DNA from: Kaistella jeonii
Lineage (GTDB): Bacteria; Bacteroidota; Bacteroidia; Flavobacteriales; Weeksellaceae
Length of the DNA: 64,000 nt
Direction of reading: 5' to 3'
Assembly (NCBI RefSeq): GCF_000812865.1
Contig: NZ_JSYL01000007.1
Span: forward strand, 162,472-226,471
Position 1 is the first letter of the stretch; every line of letters starts with the position of its first letter. The notes below the pieces were generated by a model. That model did no database searches. It was not told where the DNA came from and was given only the letters and a program-made list of their open reading frames with translations. Shown in pieces: positions 16,998-26,316 of this stretch. The position numbers were made by a program, and so were the translations under genes.

Positions 16998-17085
16998 TCA
17001 AAAGATAATAGACGGATAGATAATAGACTGTAAAACCAGATCTTTCTTCCATCTTCAAAAATCCATCATCCAACACCCAACAACG
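16998..17085. repeat. inverted low-complexity pair without cargo (yicC-gmk gap)
   Basis: G-rich AGATAATAGACGGATAGATA at about 17000-17025 followed by C-rich TCCATCATCCAACACCCAAC at about 17064-17084. It is the same tract types as around the S23 genes but with no gene between. Confidence 0.7.
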
Positions 17086-17089
17086 ATCT

Positions 17090-17653
17090 ATGAACAAAGT
17101 CATCATTTTCTCAGCACCTTCTGGAAGTGGAAAAACAACATTGGTAAAATATTGTCTGGATACTTTTCCGCAGTTGCAGTTTTCAATTTCTTGTACCACG
17201 AGAGATTTGCGTGGAACGGAAGTTCACGGCGTTGATTATCATTTTATTTCGCCTGATAAATTTCGGGAAAAAATCGGTGAAGATGCTTTTGTAGAATTTG
17301 AAGAAGTATATGATAATAAATATTACGGCACTTTGAAATCTGAAGTCGAACGCATTTGGAAAGGTGGAAAAGTCGTAATTTTTGACGTCGATGTAAAAGG
17401 TGGAATTTCCCTTAAAAAATATTTCGGTGATCAGGCGCTTTCGGTTTTCATCATGCCTCCTTCTGTTGCCGAGCTCGAACTTCGTTTGATAGCGCGCGGA
17501 ACTGACGATTTAGAAACCATTAAAACAAGGGTTCATAAAGCGGCTCATGAAATGGCTTTTAAAGATGAGTTCGATGAAATTGTGGTCAACAATGATTTGG
17601 ATCACGCAAAATTTGCCATTTCAAAAATTGTTCAAAATTTCCTAAAATCATGA
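17090..17653 (+). CDS. gmk: guanylate kinase
   Basis: 187 residues; phosphorylates GMP to GDP. Seen: the P-loop IFSAPSGSGKTTLVKY (about residues 5-20), the GMP-binding SCTTRDLRGTEVHGVDYHFIS (about 34-54), EFEEVYDNKYYGT (about 69-81), DVDVKGG, and the lid AELELRLIARG. The stop overlaps the start of the next gene by 4 bases (ATGA at 17650), so translation is probably coupled. Confidence 0.97.
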   Translation: MNKVIIFSAPSGSGKTTLVKYCLDTFPQLQFSISCTTRDLRGTEVHGVDYHFISPDKFREKIGEDAFVEFEEVYDNKYYGTLKSEVERIWKGGKVVIFDVDVKGGISLKKYFGDQALSVFIMPPSVAELELRLIARGTDDLETIKTRVHKAAHEMAFKDEFDEIVVNNDLDHAKFAISKIVQNFLKS

Positions 17654-18381
17654 GAATTGCCATTATTGGTTGCGGCTGGGTCGGAAAAAGATTAGCCAAA
17701 TATTTAACGGAAAAAAATTACGAAGTCATTGCAACGACCACTTCTGAGGAGAAAATTGCTTCTTTAAAAGACGTAGCTTCAGAAGTTCACGTTCTCGATT
17801 TTAATACGACTGAAAACTTCGATTTTTTAAATGATGTTGACGTTGCCATTTTCAGCATGCCGATTTCCCGGGACGGTTGGTTAGAAGGATTTAAAAATTT
17901 AGAAATTAAATTTCCAAAAACCATTCTTTTCAGTTCTACCGGAATTTATCCAACTGAAAATAGAACTTTTACAGAAAAAGATACCGACCATTTAAGAAGT
18001 GATATTCTTACCGCAGAAAATTTAGTTAGAGAAAAATTTCCGCAAACAACTATTTTACGCTTTGGCGGTTTAATGGGCGATGAACGGGCATTATCGAAGA
18101 TGTTCAAAAACAGAATTCCGGAAAATCCTCAAAAGAAAGCCAATTATATTCATTACGAAGATATTTTAGCGGTGGTAGAACTCGTTATCAACTCCGAAAT
18201 AAAATCTGAAATTTACAATATCGTCGCTCCGGAACATCCATCGATAGCTGAAATTTTAAATATCAAAACAGGAGAAAACACAGATCTTTCAACAGAAAAT
18301 AAACAAAGAATTATTTCTTCCGCACATTTCGTTCAAGATTTTAATTATACATTTATACATCCGAATCCTAAATATTTTTAA
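17650..18381 (+). CDS. Rossmann-fold NAD(P)-dependent epimerase-like protein
   Basis: 243 residues. NAD(P)-binding GCGWVGKRLAKYL at the N-terminus (glycine pattern GxGxxG with Trp), VDVAIFSMPIS, ILFSSTGIYP, and a conserved ILRFGGLMGDER. The SDR catalytic YxxxK is not obvious (after SSTGIYP the segment reads TENRTFTE), so it may be an atypical extended SDR. It resembles the YeeD/SDR_a5-like proteins found in Flavobacteriia between gmk and nadA; the substrate is unknown. It overlaps gmk by 4 bases and is 3 bases from nadA, so it is part of a tight operon. Confidence 0.7.
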   Translation: MRIAIIGCGWVGKRLAKYLTEKNYEVIATTTSEEKIASLKDVASEVHVLDFNTTENFDFLNDVDVAIFSMPISRDGWLEGFKNLEIKFPKTILFSSTGIYPTENRTFTEKDTDHLRSDILTAENLVREKFPQTTILRFGGLMGDERALSKMFKNRIPENPQKKANYIHYEDILAVVELVINSEIKSEIYNIVAPEHPSIAEILNIKTGENTDLSTENKQRIISSAHFVQDFNYTFIHPNPKYF

Positions 18382-18384
18382 GCT

Positions 18385-19404
18385 ATGAGCACAGAAAATT
18401 TAAATAACGCAAAAGCCAATCTTCCAGTAAGAGGATTTTTAAAAATTGATGACCTCATCATTCCTCAGGGAGACGATTTGGTAAAAGCGATTCTGGAGTT
18501 AAAAAAGGAAAAAAATGCGGTGATCTTGGCGCATTATTATCAACCTGCCGCAATTCAGGATATCGCCGATTATTTGGGTGATTCTTTACAATTGGCGAGA
18601 GCTGCAAAGGATACCGATGCTGATATGATCGCTTTTTGTGGCGTTCATTTTATGGCAGAAGCAGCAAAGATTTTAAATCCGACCAAAAAAGTAGTTCTTC
18701 CTGATACTCAAGCGGGTTGTTCGCTAGCAGATGGCTGCAGTGGCGAAGGTTTGCGCGCAATGCGGGAGAAATATCCGAATGCTCTAATCGCAACGTACAT
18801 CAACTGTAACGCAGAAACAAAAGCTGAATCAGATATTATTGTAACGAGTTCTAACGCGGAAGTCATCATTAAAGCTTTACCAGAAGACCGACCGATTATT
18901 TTCGCTCCCGATAAAAATTTAGGTAAATATTTAGCCAAGAAAACAGGTCGCGACATGATTCTTTGGGATGGAACCTGTATTGTTCACGAAGCTTTTTCAA
19001 TGGAAAGAATCGCAAAACAGCTGGCAGAAAATCCGCACGCAAAACTCATCGCACATCCGGAGAGTGAATCATCAGTTTTAGATTTGGCTGCATTTGTTGG
19101 CTCTACTTCTGCGCTTTTAAATTTTGTAGAAAAAGATGATGCTCAGGAATTTATTGTCGCAACCGAAGAAGGAATTCTGCACGAAATGCAAAAACGCGCA
19201 CCGCATAAAAAGTTGATTCCTGCTTTGGTTTTCGACGAATCCTGCAATTGCTCGGAATGTTTTTATATGAAAAGAAACACGCTGGAAAAACTCTATCTCT
19301 GCATGAAATACGAATTACCGGAAATTTTAATGGACGAAGAATTGCGATTAGAAGCGTTGAAACCGATTGAAGCAATGCTGGAACTTTCGACGACTGTTAA
19401 ATAG
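18385..19404 (+). CDS. nadA: quinolinate synthase
   Basis: 339 residues. Condenses iminoaspartate with dihydroxyacetone phosphate to quinolinate in NAD synthesis, using a 4Fe-4S cluster. Seen: NAVILAHYYQPAAIQDIADYLGDSLQLA (family hallmark, about residues 40-67), AFCGVHFMAEAAKIL, TYINCNAETKAESD, PDKNLGKYLAKKTG, and the C-terminal CNCSECFYMKRNTLEKL (about 289-305). Cys residues for the cluster are present in each of these segments. No nadB is next to it. Confidence 0.96.
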   Translation: MSTENLNNAKANLPVRGFLKIDDLIIPQGDDLVKAILELKKEKNAVILAHYYQPAAIQDIADYLGDSLQLARAAKDTDADMIAFCGVHFMAEAAKILNPTKKVVLPDTQAGCSLADGCSGEGLRAMREKYPNALIATYINCNAETKAESDIIVTSSNAEVIIKALPEDRPIIFAPDKNLGKYLAKKTGRDMILWDGTCIVHEAFSMERIAKQLAENPHAKLIAHPESESSVLDLAAFVGSTSALLNFVEKDDAQEFIVATEEGILHEMQKRAPHKKLIPALVFDESCNCSECFYMKRNTLEKLYLCMKYELPEILMDEELRLEALKPIEAMLELSTTVK

Positions 19405-19421
19405 AGCATTCATCGCCAATT

Positions 19422-19937
19422 ATGAAGAAGATTTTCATCATTTTTTATTTGATTTTTTCTTGTTCAGTTTTTTGTCAAGAAAAATTGAGTAGTAATGAGA
19501 TCTATTTTCAAAATAACTTAGCACATAAAATTTCTGATAATAATTTGTTTTCAGGAACGGTGGAAGATTTTAAAAAAAGTCATATTTCTTATTCAGCAGA
19601 ATATCTAGATGGATTTCTTACTAATGAATCTTTTTATTATAATTTTCAAAAAAAACTGAATAAAGATATTCGATACAAGAAAATATACTATTCAAACAAT
19701 TTGAAGGTAAAAGAAGAAACATTTCTTTCGACAGCAGAGAAAAATTCGACAACAGAATTTGATGAAAACGGGAAGAAGAAAATTTATGAATTTTTAAAAG
19801 ATGGAAAAGTAGTTTTCAGTCAAAATTTCTTGAATGGGAAACTTAACGGAAAACTTTTTAACATTGATAAAAAAGGCGATTCTTGTATATCTTATTATTC
19901 TAATGGAAAAATGATTAGCACAAATTTTAAAAAATGA
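19422..19937 (+). CDS. secreted protein with MORN-like repeats, unknown
   Basis: 171 residues. Signal peptide MKKIFIIFYLIFSCSVFCQ; the Cys near the end could also suit a lipoprotein. The C-terminal half has MORN_2-type beta turns with the pattern G-K-x-x-x-Y/F (EFDENGKKKIYEFLKDGK, FLNGKLNGKLFNIDKKGD, YYSNGKMIS), as in YwqK-type proteins. The codon usage is more AT-rich than nadA. It overlaps folB by 4 bases, so it may be a late insertion into the nadA-folB transcript. Function not recognised. Confidence 0.6.
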   Translation: MKKIFIIFYLIFSCSVFCQEKLSSNEIYFQNNLAHKISDNNLFSGTVEDFKKSHISYSAEYLDGFLTNESFYYNFQKKLNKDIRYKKIYYSNNLKVKEETFLSTAEKNSTTEFDENGKKKIYEFLKDGKVVFSQNFLNGKLNGKLFNIDKKGDSCISYYSNGKMISTNFKK

Positions 19938-20293
19938 CCTCAAAAATACTCCTCGAAAATCTAAAAATATACGCTTATCATGGCGTTCTTCCTGAAGAAA
20001 CAATCATCGGAACGTACTATATTCTCAATGTAGAAGTTCAGGCTGATCTTTGGAAAGCGGTCGGGACCGATGATTTAAATGATACCATCAATTACGCAGA
20101 AATCAACGATATCATTCATGAAGAAATGAAAATTCCGTCAAAACTAATGGAACACGTGGCAGGAAGAATTTTAAAAAAGATATCCTTAAAATTTCCAAAA
20201 GTTTCATTTATTAAAATAAGAATCACCAAAACAAATCCACCAATGCCCGGCGAAATGGACGGTGTAAGCGTGGAAATTGAATTTCAATCTTAA
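19934..20293 (+). CDS. folB: dihydroneopterin aldolase
   Basis: 119 residues; cleaves 7,8-dihydroneopterin in folate synthesis. Seen: ILLENLKIYAYHGVLPEETIIGTYY at the N-terminus (active-site Glu region), DTINYAEINDIIHEEM (about residues 49-64), LMEHVAGRILKKI and a C-terminal KTNPPMPGEMDGVSVEIE with the catalytic Lys. Full length. The ATG overlaps the preceding stop. Confidence 0.94.
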   Translation: MTSKILLENLKIYAYHGVLPEETIIGTYYILNVEVQADLWKAVGTDDLNDTINYAEINDIIHEEMKIPSKLMEHVAGRILKKISLKFPKVSFIKIRITKTNPPMPGEMDGVSVEIEFQS

Positions 20294-20694
20294 TTTTTTA
20301 AGATTAAGTTCTTTAAGAAATTTAGATGTTGTTTAAGTTCAGTAAGACACATTAGTCACATTAGAATTAGTTCTCTCTTTGAGAATATTTAGAACACAAA
20401 GTTGAAAATCTTTGATTTTCGTAACTTATGTGTACTTTTAAAAGTAGATGTTTCCTAAAACTAATGTGACTTATGTGTTTAAAATAATTTTTAATATCTA
20501 TCTAGAAATTTTAATCCTTCTAATGAAAAAAAATCTATTGATTTTTCTTAATGAATGTTGTAAGAAAGAACATCTTAATTTCATAATGGTAAAAAAGAAG
20601 AAACTTTAATTTGCAGTTTTATTATTCCCACCATTTGCTAACATTTATTTGATTAAGCTTAACTTTGGCTCTTAAACAATAGTTCAAATATTCT
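20294..20694. repeat. intergenic region with imperfect 18-bp inverted repeat
   Basis: 401 bases with no gene. ACACATTAGTCACATTAG at 20347-20364 and CTAATGTGACTTATGTGT at 20461-20478 are inverted repeats with one mismatch, 96 bases apart. They keep the GTGACT core of the CACAAAAGTCACAAAAG family seen at 10335, 11364, 37698 and 38214. The enclosed AT-rich segment has no ORF; the rest (20479-20694) is plain AT-rich sequence upstream of lnt. Confidence 0.75.
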
Positions 20695-22332
20695 ATGAAA
20701 TATATAATTCTTTCCTTACTCTCAGCAGTTTTACTCAGTATTTCCTGGCCCACTTACGGCATTCCCTTCTTTATATTTTTCGCCCTCGTTCCTCTTCTAA
20801 TCATGGAACACGACATTTCTAAATTTTCAAAGATCAAAAAGAAAGGAAGAGTCATTTACGGCTTAACTTTCCTCACTTTTCTGATCTGGAATATTGTAAC
20901 GACCGGTTGGCTTTATGGCGCGAGAAATCCAGATGGATCGCATGCTTTACTGGCGGTCGTATTTCCGGTTTTGTTTAATGCTTTCTTATATTCCTTTATT
21001 TTTCAATGCTATCACTGGTATAAAAATGCGCAGGGAACGTATTTCGGACTCGTATTTTTCGTCGCAATATGGATGGTTTTTGAGAAACTTCTCATGAGTT
21101 GGGAATTTACCTGGCCCTGGTTGAATTTAGGGAACGCTTTTGCAGACTATCCAAAAGTAATTCAGTGGTACGATACATTAGGCTCAACCGGCGGAAGTTT
21201 CTGGATCCTACTTATTAACGTTTATATTTTTTATACTTTAAGAATTTGGGAAGCCGGTAGAAAACGCAAATCGCTCATCATCAACACTTCTGTTTTGGCG
21301 ATAATGATTTTTTTACCGATGCTGATCTCTTTAATGAAATACAATAATTTCGATGAAAAACCAATTGGTTCTGTTAACGTTTTAATGCTTCAACCGGATT
21401 TAGATCCCTACAACGAAAAATATTCAAAAGACAGCTTGACTATTTTAAATGATTTATTGACTTTAGCCGAACAAAATTCAAAAGGGCAGATCGATTATTA
21501 TATCGGTCCTGAAACTTCTCTCCCAGGTTACGGTTCTATTTCGGAAAGTGGTTTTGAGCAGAATATGCTTTTAAATAAAATCAAAGAATTTCTATCTAAA
21601 CATCCGAAATCAGTTTTTACGACAGGAATTTCTTCACACCGTTTTTATCCGATTGAAAGCGAGAAATCAAAAACGGCGTATCAAACTTCACAGGGGATTT
21701 TTGTGGACAGTTATAATTCGGCGGTTCAAATTATTCCGAATCAAAAAGTAGAAGTGTATCACAAAGGGAAATTAGTTCCGGGCGTAGAAATCTTTCCTTA
21801 CATTAATATTCTTCGACCAATTCTTGGAAATGCGATGATCAATTTGGGCGGAACTACGGCTTCTCTCGCAACAGATCCAGAAAGAAAAGTTTTCACAAAC
21901 CCTTTTAATAATGGAAAAGTTGCCCCGATTATTTGCTACGAAAGTATTTACGGCGAATATGTAACCGAATACGTGAAAAAAGGCGCCAATTTCTTAGCAA
22001 TTATGACGAACGATTCCTGGTGGGGCGAAACGCAGGGACACGAACAATTGATGGCGTATGCGAGAATGCGCGCGATTGAAACCCATCGTGAAATTGCAAG
22101 AGCAGCAAATAGTGGAATTTCCGCACATATTGATGCAAAAGGCGATGTTGTTGCAGATACTTTTTATGGCGATAAAACAACCCTTTTCGCGAAAGTTAAT
22201 CTCTATGATAAAATTACTTTTTACACCAAAGCAGGCGATTTATTAAGCAGATTTTCAATTTTTGTATTTGGATTTCTAATTTTCTATAACTGGATCAAGA
22301 AATTTCAAAATAGAAAGAAAGCGACGAAATAA
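20695..22332 (+). CDS. lnt: apolipoprotein N-acyltransferase
   Basis: 545 residues. Final step of bacterial lipoprotein maturation, in the inner membrane. N-terminal half has at least six hydrophobic helices (about 1-210), then a nitrilase domain. Catalytic triad visible: Glu in GPETSLPGYG (about 270), Lys in YHKGKLVPGVE (about 356) and Cys in IICYESIYGEY (about 413). NDSWWGETQGHEQLMAYARMRAIE is the usual Lnt region. A final helix (about 517-535) anchors the C-terminus. It matches the several lipoproteins in this window (2605, 27092, 40345). Confidence 0.95.
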   Translation: MKYIILSLLSAVLLSISWPTYGIPFFIFFALVPLLIMEHDISKFSKIKKKGRVIYGLTFLTFLIWNIVTTGWLYGARNPDGSHALLAVVFPVLFNAFLYSFIFQCYHWYKNAQGTYFGLVFFVAIWMVFEKLLMSWEFTWPWLNLGNAFADYPKVIQWYDTLGSTGGSFWILLINVYIFYTLRIWEAGRKRKSLIINTSVLAIMIFLPMLISLMKYNNFDEKPIGSVNVLMLQPDLDPYNEKYSKDSLTILNDLLTLAEQNSKGQIDYYIGPETSLPGYGSISESGFEQNMLLNKIKEFLSKHPKSVFTTGISSHRFYPIESEKSKTAYQTSQGIFVDSYNSAVQIIPNQKVEVYHKGKLVPGVEIFPYINILRPILGNAMINLGGTTASLATDPERKVFTNPFNNGKVAPIICYESIYGEYVTEYVKKGANFLAIMTNDSWWGETQGHEQLMAYARMRAIETHREIARAANSGISAHIDAKGDVVADTFYGDKTTLFAKVNLYDKITFYTKAGDLLSRFSIFVFGFLIFYNWIKKFQNRKKATK

Positions 22333-22363
22333 TCACTCAAATTTCAAGGCTTGTTCAAAACAA

Positions 22364-22404
22364 AAAAATCCCGATTCAAATTAATGATTCGGGATTTTCT
22401 TTTA
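22364..22404. terminator. bidirectional terminator, AATCCCGA family
   Basis: AATCCCGA...TCGGGATT stem with T-rich ends, between convergent lnt and ribB. Related copies are at 48124, 48662, 51454 and 53122. Confidence 0.85.
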
Positions 22405-22454
22405 TATTCGAAGCCACTTTTCACTTGGCTCGTTAAACTTTTTACTTGGCTCTT

Positions 22455-23576
22455 TTACAATTCCACCATTTCCGTCACCTCAACATCATAACCACCAACA
22501 AGCGGTTTTTGAGCAGTATTCTGAGTGATCACTCTAAATTTATTAATGCCTAAGTTTTTCAAGATTTGCGTTCCAATTCCATAATCATGAAAGTTAGAAG
22601 CCAAAGTCGGACGTTTTTCCTGACCATCCTGGAAATCTAAAAACTGCTGCAATTTGCGCATCGTATTTTCAGAATTCGAAACATTATTAATAAAAATAAT
22701 CGCTCCTTTTCCTTCCTCATTGATCATCGTCGTCACTTTTTCAAGCAAAGGTTTTTCACCTGCAGTCAATCTGCTCAAAACATCGAAATAAGAATTCGAC
22801 GCCTGAACTCTCACCAAAATCGGTTCATTTTCCGCCCATTTTCCTTTCGTTAAAGCAAAGTGGATCTGATCAGTACTCGTTTCCTTGAAAGCGAAAAAGT
22901 CGAATTCACCGTAATGCGTTTTCACTTTTCTTTCTTCCAAACGTTCGATCAAATCGCCTTTTCGCAATTGATACTGAATTAAATCTTCAATAGAAACAAT
23001 TTTCAGATCGTGTTTTCTTGCCAATTTAACTAACTCCGGAAGTCTCGCCATTGAACCGTCATCATTCATAATTTCACAAATAACACCGCCTTCTTTCAAA
23101 CCAGCTAATTTGGTCAGATCGATCGCTGCTTCAGTATGTCCAGCTCTTTTTAGAACGCCGCCTTTCTTTGCTCGCAACGGAAATATATGTCCGGGACGCA
23201 TAAAATCAGTCGGTTTCGTATTTTTATCCATCAAAGCCAAAATCGTTTTGCTTCTATCACCCGCAGAAATTCCTGTAGAAACTCCGGCTCCCAACAAATC
23301 CACAGAAACCGTAAAGGCCGTCTCTTTTGGATCACTGCTTCGTGTCACCATTATATCGAGACCGAGCTCATCGCAACGTTTTTCTGGCAGTGGCGTACAA
23401 ATTAATCCACGACCGTGAATCGTCATAAAATTGATAATTTCCGGCGTCGTTAATTCGGCCGCAGAAAGAAAATCTCCCTCATTTTCCCGGTTTTCATCAT
23501 CAACTACGATGATTATTTTTCCGTTTTTTAGATCCTCAATCGCTTCAGGAATCGTATTAAGTTGAATATCTGACAT
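22455..23576 (-). CDS. ribB: 3,4-dihydroxy-2-butanone 4-phosphate synthase with degenerate GTP cyclohydrolase II domain
   Basis: 373 residues from the ATG at 23576 (MSDIQLNTIPEA). The RibB domain (about 1-205) is intact: VVDDENRENEGDF, FMTIHGRGLIC, DFMRPGHIFPLRAKKGGVLKRAGHTEAAIDL, GGVICEIMNDDGSMAR. The second domain (about 215-373) aligns in length with RibA but lacks the zinc site and catalytic residues: RVQASNSYFDVLSRL stands where active enzymes have a Cys-containing RVHSEC...RCDCG. So only the butanone-phosphate step is expected, and a separate RibA should exist elsewhere. The inactivation is read from the sequence; a regulatory role is conjecture. Confidence 0.9.
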   Translation of the reverse strand: MSDIQLNTIPEAIEDLKNGKIIIVVDDENRENEGDFLSAAELTTPEIINFMTIHGRGLICTPLPEKRCDELGLDIMVTRSSDPKETAFTVSVDLLGAGVSTGISAGDRSKTILALMDKNTKPTDFMRPGHIFPLRAKKGGVLKRAGHTEAAIDLTKLAGLKEGGVICEIMNDDGSMARLPELVKLARKHDLKIVSIEDLIQYQLRKGDLIERLEERKVKTHYGEFDFFAFKETSTDQIHFALTKGKWAENEPILVRVQASNSYFDVLSRLTAGEKPLLEKVTTMINEEGKGAIIFINNVSNSENTMRKLQQFLDFQDGQEKRPTLASNFHDYGIGTQILKNLGINKFRVITQNTAQKPLVGGYDVEVTEMVEL

Positions 23577-23726
23577 TTTACTTTTAGATTTTTGCAAAGA
23601 TACTGAGATTTAGCGCAACCGACAATTCTAATTTGGGCGTCTTCATCCGTCTTCCGTTCCCGCTTTTTTCCTCCACTTCGTTGCGCAAAAAGAGCTTCAC
23701 TCAAGCCGGGACGCAAGATTATTTAT

Positions 23727-24752
23727 TTAAACAATATTTTGGTTTTCAGACACCAAATTCAGTTCGTCAACAGCATTCCGAAAAATTTCATAAGATTTTA
23801 GTTTCTCGGCCTGATCGTAAATATGAGCAGTAATCATGAATTCATCAACATTAAAATATTCCTGAAATTCCTGCAGTTTTCTTTTGATGGTTGTTGGACC
23901 TCCAATAAAACTATAGCGCAACATTTTCAAAACATGGGCTTTCTCCATAGGATTCCAAACTGCCTCAATATCATCAACCGGCGGTGAAAAAGGTTTTCTG
24001 TCGTCCCGAATAATATTAATAAAAGCTTGATACAGCGTATTGGATAATTTTTTAGCTTCCTCATCAGTTTCAGCTGCAATACCATTAACACAGGCAATAA
24101 TATAAGGCTTCGGAAACTTTTCACTCGGTTCATAATTACTGCGGTAAATTTCAAAAGCGGTTGCCATCATATCTGGCGCAAAATGTCCGGCGAACGCATA
24201 AGGCAAACCCATTTTCGCAGCGAGCCAGGCGCTGTCAGTACTCGAACCTAAAATATAAATCGGAATATCACAACCTTCACCTGGAATTGCACGGACTGCA
24301 CTTCGAGCATTTTCTACGGAGAAATATCTTTGCAATTCCTGAATTTGGTGCGGGAAATGCTGGTTAATATTCATCGGATTTCTTCCCAAAGCTTTCGCTG
24401 TGATTCCATCTGTTCCAGGCGCTCTTCCAACTCCGAGATCAATTCTTCCCGGAAATAAACTTTCTAAAGTCCCAAACTGTTCCGCGATGACCAGCGAACT
24501 GTGATTCGGTAACATAATTCCGCCCGAACCCACGCGAATTTTTTCGGTTCCATTCGCGATATATCCGATCAGAACTGAAGTTGCAGAACTTGCGATACTT
24601 GCCATATTATGATGTTCGGCAAGCCAGAATCTTTTATAATTCAGTTTTTCAACGGTTTTAGCCAATTCTAAACTGTCCTTAAAAGTATCGTTAATTGTTT
24701 TATTTTGTTTGACGGGTGCTAAATCAAGCACAGAAATTTCAAAATTTTTCAT
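23727..24752 (-). CDS. LLM class flavin-dependent oxidoreductase
   Basis: 341 residues, luciferase-like TIM barrel using FMNH2 or F420. Seen: LDLAPVKQNKTINDTFKDSLELAKTVEKLNYKRFWLAEHHNM (about 9-50), VGSGGIMLPNHSSLVIAEQFGTLESLFPGRIDLGVGRAPGTD (about 76-117) and FAGHFAPDMM. This is the MsnO8/YhbW-like group common in bacteria. The substrate is unknown. It lies upstream of ribB on the same strand (150-base gap); a shared transcript could link flavin synthesis with a flavin enzyme, but that is speculation. Confidence 0.85.
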   Translation of the reverse strand: MKNFEISVLDLAPVKQNKTINDTFKDSLELAKTVEKLNYKRFWLAEHHNMASIASSATSVLIGYIANGTEKIRVGSGGIMLPNHSSLVIAEQFGTLESLFPGRIDLGVGRAPGTDGITAKALGRNPMNINQHFPHQIQELQRYFSVENARSAVRAIPGEGCDIPIYILGSSTDSAWLAAKMGLPYAFAGHFAPDMMATAFEIYRSNYEPSEKFPKPYIIACVNGIAAETDEEAKKLSNTLYQAFINIIRDDRKPFSPPVDDIEAVWNPMEKAHVLKMLRYSFIGGPTTIKRKLQEFQEYFNVDEFMITAHIYDQAEKLKSYEIFRNAVDELNLVSENQNIV

Positions 24753-24893
24753 TGTTGTAAGATATGAAAATCGTTATTTAATAATGCAAAATTACGCCTT
24801 TAAGCAAGATCGAAAAATTTTAAAGCTCCTTAAAAAGATATGATGCAAATAATTGATATCTATTATCCAAATTTTATGCAAATTTGCGTTTCA

Positions 24894-26285
24894 ATGAAAA
24901 ATATAATCATGCGAAATTTTTTAGTACTCATTCTCCTTCTTTTAATTTCGAAGCTTTTTGCTCAGCAAACTGCAACAATGACTTCTGAAGCTGACTATAA
25001 TTTCCCGAAAATTAAATCTTCTATTTCGATGCCGGTAAAAATTCCTTTGGCAGAAATTGGAAATATCATCAATGCCTCCGTCGGAAATTTGATTTTTGAA
25101 GACAATTCCTTTACCGATAATAATAATGACCAGTTCAAAGTGAAAGTCTGGAAAACGCGTCCAATCAGACTTGTCGGCGGCACAAAACAAAATCTTCTTA
25201 TCGAAGTTCCTTTAAAAATCTGGGCAGAAAAAGGCATTGGAACTTTTGGATTTTACACCTATCAAAATACGACGTTTGAAACCGTGATGTATTTTAATTC
25301 GCAACTCACCTTCAATAATAACTGGACGATGGTGACGAAAACGACTCCGATGGGTTTTAGATGGGTGACGAAACCTGTTTTAGATTTTGGTCAAATAAAA
25401 GTTCCTATTACTTCTCTCGTAGAATCGAGTTTGCAGAAACAGCAAAACGATTTTTGCAAAACGATTGATGATATGATGCTTACTCAATTGAACTTTCAAA
25501 AGTATGCAATTATGGCGTGGAATCAGTTTTCGCAGCCGTTCAACATTTCCGAAGAATACAATACCTGGTTAAAAATTACGCCAATAAGCATTAACATCAC
25601 CCCATTAATTTTTTATGGAAATCAGATTGAAGCACAAATTGGAATCGATACTTTCTCTGAAACCTTTTCGGGAGAAAAGCCGTCCGCTTCTCCTTTAATA
25701 AAAACGATTGCAAATTTTAATTCGTTGCAAAATTTACCACCAAAATTTCTATTGCAAACTACCGCCAATATTCCTTTCACGGAAGCTACAGCCATTGCAG
25801 AGAAAACATTTTTGGGCAAAGAATTTGATTTTCGGGAAGGAAAGTCCAAGATTAAAATTACAGCCATAAAGGTTTCCAGCGAGAATGAAAAAATTATGAT
25901 TGAAGCAAAGACTGAAGGCACAGTTGAGGGAATTTCGTACATCTCGGGAATTCCTGTCTATGATGCATTTAAACGAAAAATTGTTTTGAGCGACACCCAT
26001 TTCAAACTGAAAACAAAGAATATTTTGTATAAAACGGCGACGCTTTTGTTTCAAAGAAAAATCGTCAAAATGATTGAAGACGAATACGGAATTCCTACTG
26101 CAGAACTGGAAGATTCTTCAAAGAAAAGCATTGAAGAAACCTTTAATAAAGAATATTACAAGGGATTGAAAATGCAGGGAAGAGTTTTTAAACTGACACC
26201 TTCAAAAATCCTTCTTAATCCCTTCGGAATCACAGCAATTATAGATACAGAAGCGCAATTAAAGCTTTTTGTCCAGGGTATTTAG
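24894..26285 (+). CDS. DUF4403 family secreted protein
   Basis: 463 residues from the ATG at 24894; an 18-codon upstream extension to 24840 lacks a plausible signal peptide start. Signal peptide MKNIIMRNFLVLILLLLISKLFAQQ, then two similar halves typical of DUF4403, with SSISMPVKIPLAEIGNIINASV near the N-terminus and a second related stretch (LLQTTANIPFTEATAIAEKTF, about residues 282-302). The fold is thought to resemble lipid-binding (BPI/SMP-like) tubes. The export signal suggests a periplasmic or outer-membrane role; no function can be given. Confidence 0.75.
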   Translation: MKNIIMRNFLVLILLLLISKLFAQQTATMTSEADYNFPKIKSSISMPVKIPLAEIGNIINASVGNLIFEDNSFTDNNNDQFKVKVWKTRPIRLVGGTKQNLLIEVPLKIWAEKGIGTFGFYTYQNTTFETVMYFNSQLTFNNNWTMVTKTTPMGFRWVTKPVLDFGQIKVPITSLVESSLQKQQNDFCKTIDDMMLTQLNFQKYAIMAWNQFSQPFNISEEYNTWLKITPISINITPLIFYGNQIEAQIGIDTFSETFSGEKPSASPLIKTIANFNSLQNLPPKFLLQTTANIPFTEATAIAEKTFLGKEFDFREGKSKIKITAIKVSSENEKIMIEAKTEGTVEGISYISGIPVYDAFKRKIVLSDTHFKLKTKNILYKTATLLFQRKIVKMIEDEYGIPTAELEDSSKKSIEETFNKEYYKGLKMQGRVFKLTPSKILLNPFGITAIIDTEAQLKLFVQGI

Positions 26286-26316
26286 TACTAAAAAAAAGAT
26301 CAATCAAATAAATAAT

